From: Agrococcus sp. SL85
Lineage (GTDB): Bacteria > Actinomycetota > Actinomycetes > Actinomycetales > Microbacteriaceae
NCBI RefSeq assembly: GCF_026625845.1
Contig: NZ_CP113066.1
Span: forward strand, 2,604,001 to 2,668,000
DNA: 64,000 nucleotides
Reading direction: 5' to 3'
The notes under the pieces are model-generated. The model worked only from the letters and a program-made list of their open reading frames with translations. It was not told where the DNA came from and made no database searches. Below are positions 36,220 through 45,196 of the stretch, one piece after another (the first letter of the stretch is position 1; every line of letters begins with the position of its first letter). The translations under genes were made by a program, and so were the position numbers.

Positions 36220-36728
36220 GGGGGTCCTCCTTCCCGTCGAGGTGTCCGCGCAGTGCGCGGAGGGCATGGTACGCGCGGGTCCGGAGCGTCGCGACCGGGG
36301 TGCCCGTCGCCGCTGCGAGCTCACCGTAGCTGTGGCCGCGCAGGTGCACAGCCACGATGACCTCGCGATGCGGCTCGCTGAGCCGCGCGAGGCCCTCCGC
36401 GACCCGCAGCCGCTCGAGCGGGTCGACGACCTCCGCGGGCTCGGCCTCGAGGCTCGCCCTCGTCGGCGCGCACCGAGCGCCCCCGGCCGCGCAGCGCGTC
36501 GGCGACGACGTTGCGGGCGATGGCGAAGAGCCAGGTGCGCTCGGAGGCGCGCGCCGGGTCGAACCGGTCGCGGGCGCGCCACGCGCGCAGGAAGGTCTCC
36601 TGCAGGCAGTCCTCCGCGAGCGCGCGGTCGCGCAGCGCGTTCACCGCGAATCCCAGCAGCGCGGCGGCGTGCAGGTCGAAAGCGCGCGCCGCGTCGAAGC
36701 CCGCCGCGGGCGCGTCGCCGTGCTCCAT
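36206..36728 (-). CDS. ECF RNA polymerase sigma factor (one-base insertion in the middle)
   Basis: 173 residues after correction. Region 2: [23 protein letters not shown] and [19 protein letters not shown]; region 4: [48 protein letters not shown]. One extra base at 36450-36454 (AGGCT for AGCT) splits these regions into two frames; start-to-stop length is 523 bases, one over a multiple of three. ATG at 36728 has GGAG about six bases upstream. Overlaps the anti-sigma gene. SigK-like by its RskA-type partner. A mirrored promoter pair upstream suggests it drives itself and the CHRD gene. Confidence 0.9.
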
Positions 36729-36815
36729 GACGCTCCCTCCGCGCAGGCCCGCTGCTCTCGTCGGCACACGGCTCCTCCCAGCGTAGGCGGCGAGCCCTGG
36801 AGGGCCCGCTCACCT

Positions 36816-36848
36816 GGGGATACTCGGCGCGGCCCGCACGCGTTCATC
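36816..36848 (-). promoter_or_regulatory. Putative ECF-type promoter of the sigma/anti-sigma operon
   Basis: On the minus strand GATGAACGCG, 15 bases, then GTATCCCC. Identical blocks and spacing stand on the plus strand in front of the CHRD gene. The GTATCCCC block ends about 90 bases from the sigma start codon. Confidence 0.7.
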
Positions 36849-36851
36849 GCG

Positions 36852-36868
36852 CGCGGATCCGATCCGCG
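36852..36868. promoter_or_regulatory. Perfect 17-bp palindrome CGCGGATC-C-GATCCGCG between the divergent promoters
   Basis: Eight-bp arms around one base, exactly at the centre between the two -35-like blocks at 36839-36848 and 36868-36877. It could be an operator for a dimeric regulator acting on both promoters. Confidence 0.5.
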
Positions 36869-36900
36869 ATGAACGCGCGGCCGCCCGACGGCGTATCCCC
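36868..36900 (+). promoter_or_regulatory. Putative ECF-type promoter of the CHRD gene
   Basis: GATGAACGCG (36868-36877), 15 bases, GTATCCCC (36893-36900): the mirror image of the sigma operon promoter. It ends 42 bases before the ATG at 36943. The GAAC core resembles ECF -35 elements. Confidence 0.7.
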
Positions 36901-36942
36901 TGCACAGAGGCGCACCGGGCGCCCGAGTCGAAGGAGACCCCC

Positions 36943-37657
36943 ATGCCGAAGCACCCCACCGCCCGCACCGTCACGATCGGAGCGGCAGCGGCCGCCGCAG
37001 CGTGCATGTTCGCGGTCGCGGCGCCCGCGAACGCCGCGACCGAGGTCGCGGAGCCCGACGAGTTCACGAGCGCCTTCATGGTCGAGGCGACGCCCGACCA
37101 GGTCGTCGACGCCGAGGGCGCAGCCGCGCCGGGCCAGGAGGGCGCCACCGGCTCGTTCATGTTCCGCATCAACTCGGAGCTCGACATCATCTGCTACGAC
37201 ATCACCCTCGAGGGCGTCTCGGGCGACTACCAGAGCCCGGCCATGACGGCCACGCACATCCACGAGGCGGCCGCGGGCCAGCCCGGCCCGCCGCGCATCG
37301 CCTTCCCCAACCCCGAGCCCATCGGCGAGGGCCCCCGCACGAGCGAGGGCTGCCTGCAGGGCCCGTTCACGACCGGCGTCGAGAACGACGGCGTCGACAC
37401 GGGCGAGGGCTTCACGCTCGCCCAGATCGAGGCGAACCCGAGCGGCTTCACCGGCGACTCGCACACGGTCGACTACGCGGCCGGCGTCGTGCGCGGCCAG
37501 CTCATGCCCGTGCCGCTCGGCGGCGTCGACACCGGCGTCGGCGGCGCGAGGCTCCGAGGTCGACGGCGGCGCGCTCGCGCTCGGCGGCGCCGCGGCCCTC
37601 GCGGTGCTCGGCTCCGCGGCAGCGGTGCTCGTGCGCCGTCGCGCAGCGCGCGCCTGA
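36943..37657 (+). CDS. Secreted, membrane-anchored CHRD-domain protein (one-base insertion near the 3' end)
   Basis: 237 residues after correction. Signal peptide (MPKHPTARTVTIGAAAAAAA to APANAA, cleavage near residue 30), a CHRD domain (SFMFRINSELDIICYDITLEG, MTATHIHEAAAGQPGPP, GEGFTLAQIEANPSGF, VRGQL) and a C-terminal anchor. The frame breaks at 37549-37553 (AGGCT for AGCT). Removing one base gives GGVDTGVGGASSEVDGG, a hydrophobic helix and RRRAARA before the stop at 37657. This is a sortase-like tripartite tail with GGVDTG instead of LPXTG. AAGGAG upstream of the ATG. Probably a target of the divergent sigma factor; function of CHRD proteins is unknown. Confidence 0.87.
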
Positions 37658-37668
37658 CGCACAGCACC

Positions 37669-37700
37669 ACGACGGCCCCGCCAGCAGGCGGGGCCGTCGT
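37669..37700. terminator. Bidirectional hairpin between the CHRD and MMPL genes
   Basis: 14-bp perfect stem ACGACGGCCCCGCC with loop AGCA, between two convergent stops. Confidence 0.85.
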
Positions 37701-37705
37701 CGTGC

Positions 37706-40224
37706 TCAGGCGTGCGGGTGGCGCCGCTCGAGCCGGGCGCCCTCGACGTCGACGTCGGGCAGGATGCGGTCGAGCCAGCGCGGCAACCACCACGCGCCCC
37801 GCCCCACGAGGTGCATGATCGCGGGCACGAGCAGCATGCGCACGAGGAACGCGTCGAGCAGCACGCCGAGCGAGAGGCCGAGGCCCATCGCCTTGATGAT
37901 CACGGAGTCGGAGGCGATGAAGCCCGCGAACACCGCGATCATGATGAGCGCGGCCGCGATGACGACCGAGCGGCCCGCGCGGAAGCCCTGGGCGACGGCG
38001 AGCCTCGCCGGCGCGCCGTGCACGTAGGCCTCGCGCATCCCCGTGGCGAGGAAGAGCTGGTAGTCCATCGCGAGCCCGAAGAGGATGCCGACGAGGATGA
38101 CCGGCAGGAAGCTGAGGATCGGCCCCGGCTGCGGCACGCCCAGCAGCTCGCCGAACCAGCCCCACTGGAAGACCGCGGTCACCGCGCCGTAGGTGGCGAG
38201 GAGCGAGAGCACGAAGCCGCCGGTCGCGATCAGCGGCACGAGCAGCGAGCGGAACACCATCACCATGATGATGAACGACAGGCCGACGACCACCGCGAGG
38301 TAGGTCGGGAGGATGTCGGCGAGGCCCTCGGAGATGTCGATGTTGCTCGCCGCCTGCCCCGCGACCCCGAGCCGGACGTCGCCGTCGATGGGCGGCAGCG
38401 CGCGCAGCTCGCGCACGAGCGCCTCGGTCGACTCGCTGTTGGGGCCCTCGGCGGGCAGCACCTGGAAGGCGGCGAGCCGGCGGTCGTCGGAGACCGCGAT
38501 GGGCGCGACGGCGACGACGTCGTCCTGCGCGGCGAGCTCGCGGCCCACGACGAGCTGCTGCTCGACGACGGCGTCCTCGTCGAGGCCCTCCGGGAGGGCG
38601 GCCGTGACGAGCAGCGGGCCGTTGGCGCCAGCGCCGAAGGCGTCCTCGGTGAGGGTGAAGGCCCGGTAGGCGGTGGAGTCGGCGGCCTCGGAGCCGCCGT
38701 CGGGCAGGCCCAGCCGCATCGAGAGCGAGGGGATGGCGATCGTGCCGAGCACCGCGACCGCGAGGAGCGCGGAGAGCACGGCGCGGGGCGTCGACATCGG
38801 CCGCACGGCGGGCGCGGTGGCGGCAGCGGCCGGCGCGGCGGCTGCCCGCGCGAGGGCGCGGCGGCCGACGATGCGGCGACCTGCCAGGCCGAGGAGCGCC
38901 GGGATCGCCGTGACGGCGATGAGCACGGCGACGGCGACGCTCACGGCGCCCGCGACGCCCATGAGGCCGAGGAACGGGATGCCCGTGATGCCGAGCGCGA
39001 GCAGCGCGACGACGACGGTCGTGCCCGCGAAGACGACGGCGTTGCCCGCGGTGCCGTTCGCGAGGCCGATGGAGTCGATCGGCTCCATGCCGCGCAGCAG
39101 CTGCTTGCGGTGGCGGTAGATGATGAAGAGCGCGTAGTCGATGCCGACGGCGAGGCCGAGCATCACGCCGAGGATGGGCGTCACGGACGCCATCTGCACG
39201 AGGCCCGAGAACGAGAGCATCGCCATCGCGCCGATCGCGACGCCGAGGAGCGCCGTGACGATCGGGAGCGCCGCGGCGAGCAGCGAGCCCAGGACGACCA
39301 CGAGCACGACGGCCGCGAGCGCGACGCCGACGGCCTCGCCGACGCCGAGGATCTCCGGCACGCCCTGCGAGATGTCGGTCGAGAAGGCGACCTCGACGCC
39401 GTCGATCGGCGTGGCCTCGACGTGCGCGATGACGGCGTCCTTCGACTCCTGCGGCAGCTCGAGCCGCGTGAGGTCGAAGGAGATCGTCGCGAGGGCGGTC
39501 GCGCCGTCCTCCGAGACGAGGCGCACGCCGTCGGCGAGGCCCAGGAGCGCCTCGCCCTGCTCGAGCTGCGCGGCGCTCGCGTCGAGCTCGGCCTGGCCGT
39601 CCGCGAGCCTGCTGCTCGGCGGCCTCGAGCCTGGTCCCGGCCCGCGTCGAGCCTGCGCCTGCTGCGCGTCGAGCCTGCGCCTGCTGCGCGGCGAGCCTGC
39701 GCGGGCGGCAGGCCGGCGGCCTCGAGCCTGCGCACGACCGGCGTCGAGCCTGCGCCTGCCCGGCCTCGAGCTGCGCGCGCTGCGGCGCCGCCTGGTCGCG
39801 GCCCGCGTCGAGCCTGCGCCTGCCCGGCCTCGAGCTGTGCGCGGCCGTCGGCGAGCTGCTGCGCCTGGTCGGCGCGCTCCGCCTCGGTCGCGAAGGGGTC
39901 GTTCGTGCCGGCGACGCCCGGCAGGTCCTCGGCACCGGCCACGACCTCGGCGATGGCCGCCTGCTGGTCGGCGTCGATCGCCTGCCCGTCGGTGCGGTGG
40001 AAGACGACGGTGCCCGTGGCGCCCGCGATGTCGGGCAGCTCCTGCTCGAGCTCCGCGATGACCTCGCCCGACGCGGTGCCGGGGATGTCGAAGGTCGACG
40101 AGAGGCCCTTGAATCCCACGAGGAAGCCGCCGGCCGCGATGGCCAGCACGACGATCCAGGCGACGAGGACGGTCCACGCGCGCCGCGCGGCGAACGTCCC
40201 GATCCGGTGCAGCAGCTCGGCCAA
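37706..40224 (-). CDS. MMPL/RND-family transporter (eight one-base insertions)
   Basis: About 836 residues after correction. Start TTG at 40224 (AELLHRIGTFAARRAWTVLV), first span, then an extracytoplasmic region whose middle is a Gln/Leu/Asp/Ala repeat of the type QAQLDAG, a first membrane block with IDYALFIIYRHRKQLLRG, a second ectodomain, and a second block with GLAMDYQLFLATGMREAYV and GFIASDSVIIKAMGLGLSLG. Eight AGCCT insertions lie between 39606 and 39815. Start-to-stop length 2519 minus 8 is a multiple of three, and correction gives an unbroken protein. Substrate unknown; divergent TetR gene suggests drug or lipid efflux control. Ends LERRHPHA. Confidence 0.9.
39606..39815. other. Cluster of eight AGCCT-for-AGCT insertions in the MMPL gene
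   Basis: AGCCT at 39606, 39628, 39650, 39672, 39694, 39725, 39747 and 39811. Each is one base longer than the AGCT needed for the coding frame. Similar AGCT sites beside them (near 39767 and 39832) are not affected. Confidence 0.85.
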
Positions 40225-40252
40225 GGGGGATCCCTCCAGGTCTCGAGCGCGC

Positions 40253-40315
40253 CGAGACGAGCGCGCTCCCGTCGTCGACGAACGTGGCTAAGATAACACG
40301 CACCGTCTCGTCTCG
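40253..40315. promoter_or_regulatory. Divergent promoter/operator region of the MMPL and TetR genes
   Basis: Inverted copies CGAGACGA (40253-40260) and TCGTCTCG (40308-40315) flank a central region holding palindrome TCGTCGACGA (40272-40281) and TAAGAT (40289-40294), a good plus-strand -10. TetR regulators usually bind such palindromes between divergent genes. Which element is bound cannot be told from sequence. Confidence 0.5.
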
Positions 40316-40368
40316 ACGCGCTCGCCGCCTGCCGCGCCGGGCGCCCCCGATCCGGCCCAGGAGGCCCC

Positions 40369-40944
40369 ATGCCGCTCCCCCGCACCGGGCCCGTGCGCTC
40401 GGAGGCGGCCCGCGTCGCGATCCTCGAGGCGACGGCCGCGCTCGTCGCGGCGCGCGGCTACGAGCAGCTCACCATCGAGGGCGTCGCCGAGCGCGCGGGC
40501 GTCGGCAAGCAGACCATCTACCGGTGGTGGCGCTCGAAGGGCGCGCTCGTCGCCGAGTGCCTCATGGACGGCCGGCTCTTCGACGACCGCCTCGCGCTGC
40601 CCGACTCGGGCGACGTGCGCGCAGACATGCGCGCGTGGCTCCTGGCCGTCTTCGAGGTCATGGCGGCGGAGCCGGCGCTCGTGCGCTCGCTCGTCGCCGC
40701 GGCGGCCGAGCACCAGGAGGTGGGCGCGCGGCTGCGCGAGAGCCTCGCCGGCTCGGCCTCGGTCTCCGGCAGGCTCGACGCCGCGATCGGCACGACCGCG
40801 AACCTCCGCCCCGGCACGAGCACCGAGCAGCTCGCCGAGGCGCTCATCGGCGCCGTGGTGCTCCGCGCGCTCTCGCGGGAGCCTGCGGGCCCCGCCGACG
40901 CCGAGCTGCTCGTCGACGCGCTGCTGGGCCCTGCGACCGCCTGA
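40369..40944 (+). CDS. TetR-family transcriptional repressor
   Basis: 191 residues. N-terminal helix-turn-helix: RVAILEATAALVAARGYEQLTIEGVAERAGVGKQTIYRWWRSKGAL; C-terminal ligand-binding helices. Divergent from the MMPL transporter, whose expression it most likely represses. The WWRSK form after the recognition helix is typical of one actinobacterial TetR group. Confidence 0.92.
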   Translation: MPLPRTGPVRSEAARVAILEATAALVAARGYEQLTIEGVAERAGVGKQTIYRWWRSKGALVAECLMDGRLFDDRLALPDSGDVRADMRAWLLAVFEVMAAEPALVRSLVAAAAEHQEVGARLRESLAGSASVSGRLDAAIGTTANLRPGTSTEQLAEALIGAVVLRALSREPAGPADAELLVDALLGPATA

Positions 40945-40978
40945 CGCCCGGAGGCCGATCCGCCGAGCTGGCCTCGGC

Positions 40979-42971
40979 CTAGGACGCCGCGATCGGCGTC
41001 CTCGCCTCGGCGAGGCGCAGCTCGGCGGTCAGCCCGCCCGCCTCGTTGCGGCGCACGCTCGCGGAGCCGCCGTTGCGGCGCACGAGCTCGGCGACGATCG
41101 CGAGGCCGAGCCCCGTGCCGGGGATGCTGTCGCGCTCGGCCTCCGGCGCACGGTAGAAGCGCTCGAACGCGTGCGGCAGGGCATCGTCGGACATCCCCGG
41201 GCCGGTGTCGGCGACCGTCAGCACGACCGTGCCCGCCTCGACGTGCGAGGACACGGCGATGCTGCCGCCGGGCGGCGTGAACTTCACCGCGTTGGCGAGC
41301 AGGTTGACGACGGCGCGCGCGAGGTCGTGGCGCACCGCGAGCACCTCCTCGTCGCCCGCGCTGACGTCGATCCGCTGCGCCTTGCGCTCGGCGAGCACCT
41401 GCACGCCCGCGACGGCCTCGTCGAGCAGCTCGCGGCACGGCAGCTGCTGCTGGCGCTTGCGCACGCGATCCTCCGTCGCGGCGCTCGAGAGCGTGAGGAG
41501 GTCCTCGACGAGCTCCGAGAGCCGCAGCGCGTTGCGCTGGATCGCGTCGAGCCAGGAGCGCTCGGTGTCGGAGACCGAGGCGGTGTCGGCCAGCAGCTCC
41601 GTGTAGCCGACGATGCTCGTGATGGGCGTGCGCAGCTCGTGGCTCGTCGTGGCGAGGAAGTCGTCGCGCTGCCGCTCGAGCTCCACGCGCGTGCTGCGCG
41701 CGGCCTCGTGCTCGATCTCGGCCTCGATCTGCGCCTGCTGGGCGCGCACGGCCTGCACGACGTGCGTCACGTCGACGAGCTGGATCGCGAGCGCGCCGGG
41801 CTCCTCGAAGATCGCGTTCGCGCCGACCGCGATCGTGCGCCCGTCGAGCTCGAGCGTCACCTGGTCGTCGGCGTCGGCGGCCCCGAGGGCGGCCTCGAGG
41901 AGCGGCCCGCGCCACTGCGTGCCCTCGAGGCTCGTCGACGAGCAGCGCCCGACCGCGGTCGTTCGCCCACGAGAGCGCGGCGGCGCCCTGCCCGATCTGG
42001 GCGATCGCGAGCCCCACCTGCGCGTCCATGAGCCTGCCCGAGAGCAGGCGGCTGGAGGCCTCGAGCCTGCGCGCCGTGTGCCGCAGCTCGTACTGCGCGC
42101 TGCCGAGCACGATGGCGAGGCCGCTGAAGGTGAACAGCAGCGTCTCGACGAGCGAGCCCTGCTCGGCGATCGAGAGATCGGGCCGCACGAAGGGCCCGCC
42201 GCCGGCGATCGTGAGCAGCAGCATCGCGAGCGACGCGGCGAACGACTCCGCGAGCACGATGCGGATGGGGAACCGCAGCGCCGCCCAGGCGAGGAACGGG
42301 TAGACCGTGAAGGCGAGCGGCAGGCTGTTGCCCGGCGCGAAGACGACCGCGACGAGCAGGGCCATCGCGAGCGCCTGCACGACGACCTCGAGCCGGCCGA
42401 CGCGCAGCGGCACCCGCGGCGGCAGCGCGGCGAGCGGGGCGATCATCGCGACCGCGGCGGCGTGCGAGGCGGCGATCGTGCTCGCCGTCGGCCACCACTC
42501 GAGGCCCCGCTGCAGCACCTGCACGAGGCCGATGAGGGCGCCCGCGACGACCGCGGCGAGGAAGAGCGCGACGATGAGGCGCACGCCCTGCTGCAGGGTG
42601 TCGAGCGCGAAGCGCCGGCGGTGGAGGCCGAGCACGAGCACGAGCACGAGCGTCTCGGCGGCGTTCGCGACGCCCAGGCCGATCGCGACGGTCACCGGGC
42701 TGCCGATGAGGAGGTTGGCGAGCGCGGTGCCGACGAGCACGAGGCCGACGGCGCCGAAAGCGCCCCGCCGGCCCATGAGCATCGCCACCGCGGCGCCGAC
42801 GCCCGCGGCGGGCCACCAGAGCGCGAGGGTCGCGCCCTCGGGGATGAAGAGCCTGCCGATGAGGCCCGAGCCCACGACCGCGACGGCGGCGAGCAGCCAC
42901 CACCACAGCGGCCGGGTGCGGTCGTCCTGCGATGCGGGGCCGAGGTCGGGTGCCCCGCCAGCTGCGCTCAT
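40979..42971 (-). CDS. MASE1-domain sensor histidine kinase (one-base insertion)
   Basis: 663 residues after correction. Residues 1 to about 300 are a MASE1-type membrane sensor with eight or so helices (GATLALWWPAAGVGAAVAML is typical); then a PAS-like linker, HisKA with SHELRTPITSIVGYTELL (phospho-acceptor His near residue 443), and a full HATPase with NLLANAVKFTPPGG, VADTGPGMSDD and GTGLGLAIV. The insertion at 41928-41932 (AGGCT) cuts the linker; start-to-stop length is one over a multiple of three. No response regulator gene adjoins it, so it is an orphan kinase. ATG at 42971 follows a leaderless -10. Confidence 0.9.
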
Positions 42972-42978
42972 GCTCCGC

Positions 42979-43032
42979 ATCGTAGGCGACGCGGCCGCGC
43001 GCGACGGGCGACGCCCCGGGCTCGCCTATCGT
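42979..43032. promoter_or_regulatory. Divergent leaderless-type promoters of the histidine kinase and the permease
   Basis: On the minus strand TACGAT (42979-42984) ends seven bases before the kinase ATG. On the plus strand TATCGT (43027-43032) ends six bases before the permease GTG. The 67-base intergenic region holds nothing else obvious. Confidence 0.55.
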
Positions 43033-43038
43033 TGCTCC

Positions 43039-44202
43039 GTGCGACTCGCGCTCGTCGGCCTCGGCCTGCTGCTCGTCGGCGGCGTCGCGGTGCTCGCGGG
43101 CGTCCTCCCGACGGCCGACGTCGCCGCGCTCGCCGAGCGGGTCCTGCCGATCCTCGCCTACGTCGTCGCGGTCACGGTGGTCGCCGAGCTCGCCGCCGAG
43201 GCGGGGCTCTTCCGCACGATCGCGGCACGGCTCGGCGGCCTCGCGCGGGGCCGCGCCATCGTGCTGTGGCTGCTCGTCGCGGCCCTCGCGGTCGTCGCGA
43301 CCGCCTTCCTCTCGCTCGACACCACCGCGGTGCTGCTCACGCCCGTCGTCGTGCTGCTGGCGGCGCACGCGGGCCTGCGCCCGCACCCCTTCGCGCTCGC
43401 GACCGTGTGGCTCGCGAACGCCGCCTCGCTCTGGCTGCCGGTGTCGAACCTCACGAACCTGCTCGCCGCGCACCGCCTCGGCGTCGACGGCCCCGCCGAC
43501 TTCCTCGCGCTCCTGTGGGCGCCGGCGCTCGTCGCGACGCTCGTGCCGATCGCGATCATGCTCGTGCTCTTCCGGCGCGAGCTCGCGGCGCGGTTCGTGC
43601 CGGAGGCGCCGGAGCGCGCCGAGGACCCTGTGCTGCTGCGGATCGCCGCGGCCGTCGTCGCGCTGCTGCTGCCGCTGCTCGTGACGGGCGTGGAGCCCTG
43701 GATCCCCGCGACCGGCGCGGCGCTCGTGCTCGTCGTCGCCGTCGCCGTGCGCCGTCGCGCGGCGCTCGGCATCGGGCTCGTGCCCGTGCCGCTGCTGCTG
43801 TTCGCGGCCGGGCTCTTCCTCGTGGTGGAGGCCGCGCACGCGCTCGGCATGACCGCCGCGCTCGCCGTCGTCGCGGGCGAGGGCGAGGGCCTCGACGCGC
43901 TGCTGCGGCTCTCGCTCGGCGGGGCGCTCGCCGCGAACGTCGTCGACAACCTGCCCGCGTACCTCGCGCTCGAGCCCGTCGCCGACTCCCCCGCGCGACT
44001 CGCGGCGCTCCTCGTCGGCGTGAACGCCGGCCCGCTCATCACGCCGTGGGCGTCGCTCGCGACGCTCCTGTGGCACGCGCGCCTGACGAGCCTCGGGGTC
44101 GAGATCTCGTGGCGCCGCTACGTGCTGCTGGGGCTCGTCGCGGCGCCGCTCACGGTCGCCGCCGCGACGCTCGCGCTGTGGCTCGCGCAGGGCATGCCCT
44201 GA
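43039..44202 (+). CDS. ArsB/NhaD-type ion permease (SLC13-like)
   Basis: 387-residue membrane protein with about ten to eleven hydrophobic helices. SLDTTAVLLTPVVVLLAA and ANAASLWLPVSNLTNLL near residues 95-145, and ANVVDNLPAYLALEPV with GVNAGPLITPWASLATLLW near the end, are the paired signatures of ArsB/citrate-type permeases. No arsR, arsC or metal-related gene is nearby, so the substrate (arsenite, anion or dicarboxylate) is open. Confidence 0.85.
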   Translation: MRLALVGLGLLLVGGVAVLAGVLPTADVAALAERVLPILAYVVAVTVVAELAAEAGLFRTIAARLGGLARGRAIVLWLLVAALAVVATAFLSLDTTAVLLTPVVVLLAAHAGLRPHPFALATVWLANAASLWLPVSNLTNLLAAHRLGVDGPADFLALLWAPALVATLVPIAIMLVLFRRELAARFVPEAPERAEDPVLLRIAAAVVALLLPLLVTGVEPWIPATGAALVLVVAVAVRRRAALGIGLVPVPLLLFAAGLFLVVEAAHALGMTAALAVVAGEGEGLDALLRLSLGGALAANVVDNLPAYLALEPVADSPARLAALLVGVNAGPLITPWASLATLLWHARLTSLGVEISWRRYVLLGLVAAPLTVAAATLALWLAQGMP

Positions 44203-44221
44203 CGCGACGGACGAGTCGTGC

Positions 44222-45196
44222 TCAGCCGCGCTCGGCCGCCGCGCGCGCCGCGAGCAGCGAGACGAGCTCGTAGACGACGTGGCTCGCCGCGATGCCCGTC
44301 AGCTGCGCGTGGTCGTAGGCGGGCGAGACCTCCACGACGTCGGCGCCGACGACGTCGAGGTCGGCGAGCGCGCGCAGCATCCGCAGCAGCTCGCGGCTCG
44401 TGAGCCCTCCGGCCTCCGGCGTGCCCGTGCCGGGCGCGTGCGCGGGGTCGAGCACGTCGATGTCGACCGAGACGTAGACGGGGCGGTCGCCCAGCCGCCG
44501 CCGGATCGCCTCGATCGCCGCTGCGACGCCCTGCTCCTCGACCATCTCGCTCGACACGACCCGGAAGCCGAGCCGCTCGTCGTCGACGAGGTCCTGCTTC
44601 GAGTACAGCGGGCCGCGCGTGCCCACGTGGCAGCTCGCGGTGAGGTCGATGAGGCCCTCCTCGCTCGCGCGGCGGAACGGCGTGCCGTGCGTGACGGGCG
44701 CGCCGAAGTAGGTGTCCCAGGTGTCGAGGTGCGCGTCGAAGTGCAGCACGGCCACGGGGCCGCGCCGCTTCGCGACCGAGCGCAGCAGCGGCAGCGCGAT
44801 CGTGTGGTCGCCGCCGATCGTCACGATGCGCGGGGCGCGCGCCGCGAGCTCGTCGGCGGCGCGCTCGACCTCGGCGACCGCCTCGTCGATGTCGAAGGGG
44901 TTCACGGGGATGTCGCCCGCGTCGACCACCTGCGCGACCGCGAACGGCGACACGTCCTGCGCCGGGTTGTAGGGACGCAGGAGGCGCGACGACTCGCGCA
45001 CGTGCGAGGGCCCGAAGCGGGTGCCGGGCCGGTAGCTCACGCCCGTGTCGAAGGGCACGCCGACGATCGCGACGTCGGCGCTCGGCACGTCCTCGATGCG
45101 GGGCAGGCGCGCGAAGGTCGCGAGCCCCGCGTAGCGCGGCACCCGGGATGCGTCGATCGGTCCGACCGGCGCCTGGGCGCCCTCGTGCTCGGTCAT
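44222..45196 (-). CDS. Ureohydrolase of the agmatinase/guanidinobutyrase family
   Basis: Mn-dependent hydrolase that releases urea from a guanidino compound. 324 residues: [19 protein letters not shown], metal-binding [23 protein letters not shown] and [19 protein letters not shown], all intact. GTGTPE and the loop sequence fit agmatinase, guanidinobutyrase or guanidinopropionase rather than arginase. Last gene of a four-gene operon; its ATG overlaps the ThDP enzyme stop. Given that partner, 4-guanidinobutyrate is the favoured substrate (inference). Confidence 0.9.
   Translation of the reverse strand: MTEHEGAQAPVGPIDASRVPRYAGLATFARLPRIEDVPSADVAIVGVPFDTGVSYRPGTRFGPSHVRESSRLLRPYNPAQDVSPFAVAQVVDAGDIPVNPFDIDEAVAEVERAADELAARAPRIVTIGGDHTIALPLLRSVAKRRGPVAVLHFDAHLDTWDTYFGAPVTHGTPFRRASEEGLIDLTASCHVGTRGPLYSKQDLVDDERLGFRVVSSEMVEEQGVAAAIEAIRRRLGDRPVYVSVDIDVLDPAHAPGTGTPEAGGLTSRELLRMLRALADLDVVGADVVEVSPAYDHAQLTGIAASHVVYELVSLLAARAAAERG

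Noticed and set aside
39606..39815. Programmed ribosomal frameshifting or pseudogenes at the AGCCT/AGGCT sites
   Set aside because: Sites lack a slippery heptamer, occur in unrelated genes including essential ones, and number eight in one gene. A shared technical or base-modification cause is simpler.
42028..42071. Two further AGCCT sites in the histidine kinase gene
   Set aside because: Both read in frame (SGRLMDAQ and TARRLEAS), so they are genuine sequence and not insertions.
43039..44202. Arsenic resistance operon
   Set aside because: Only the ArsB-like permease is present; no arsR, arsC or arsenite-responsive site.
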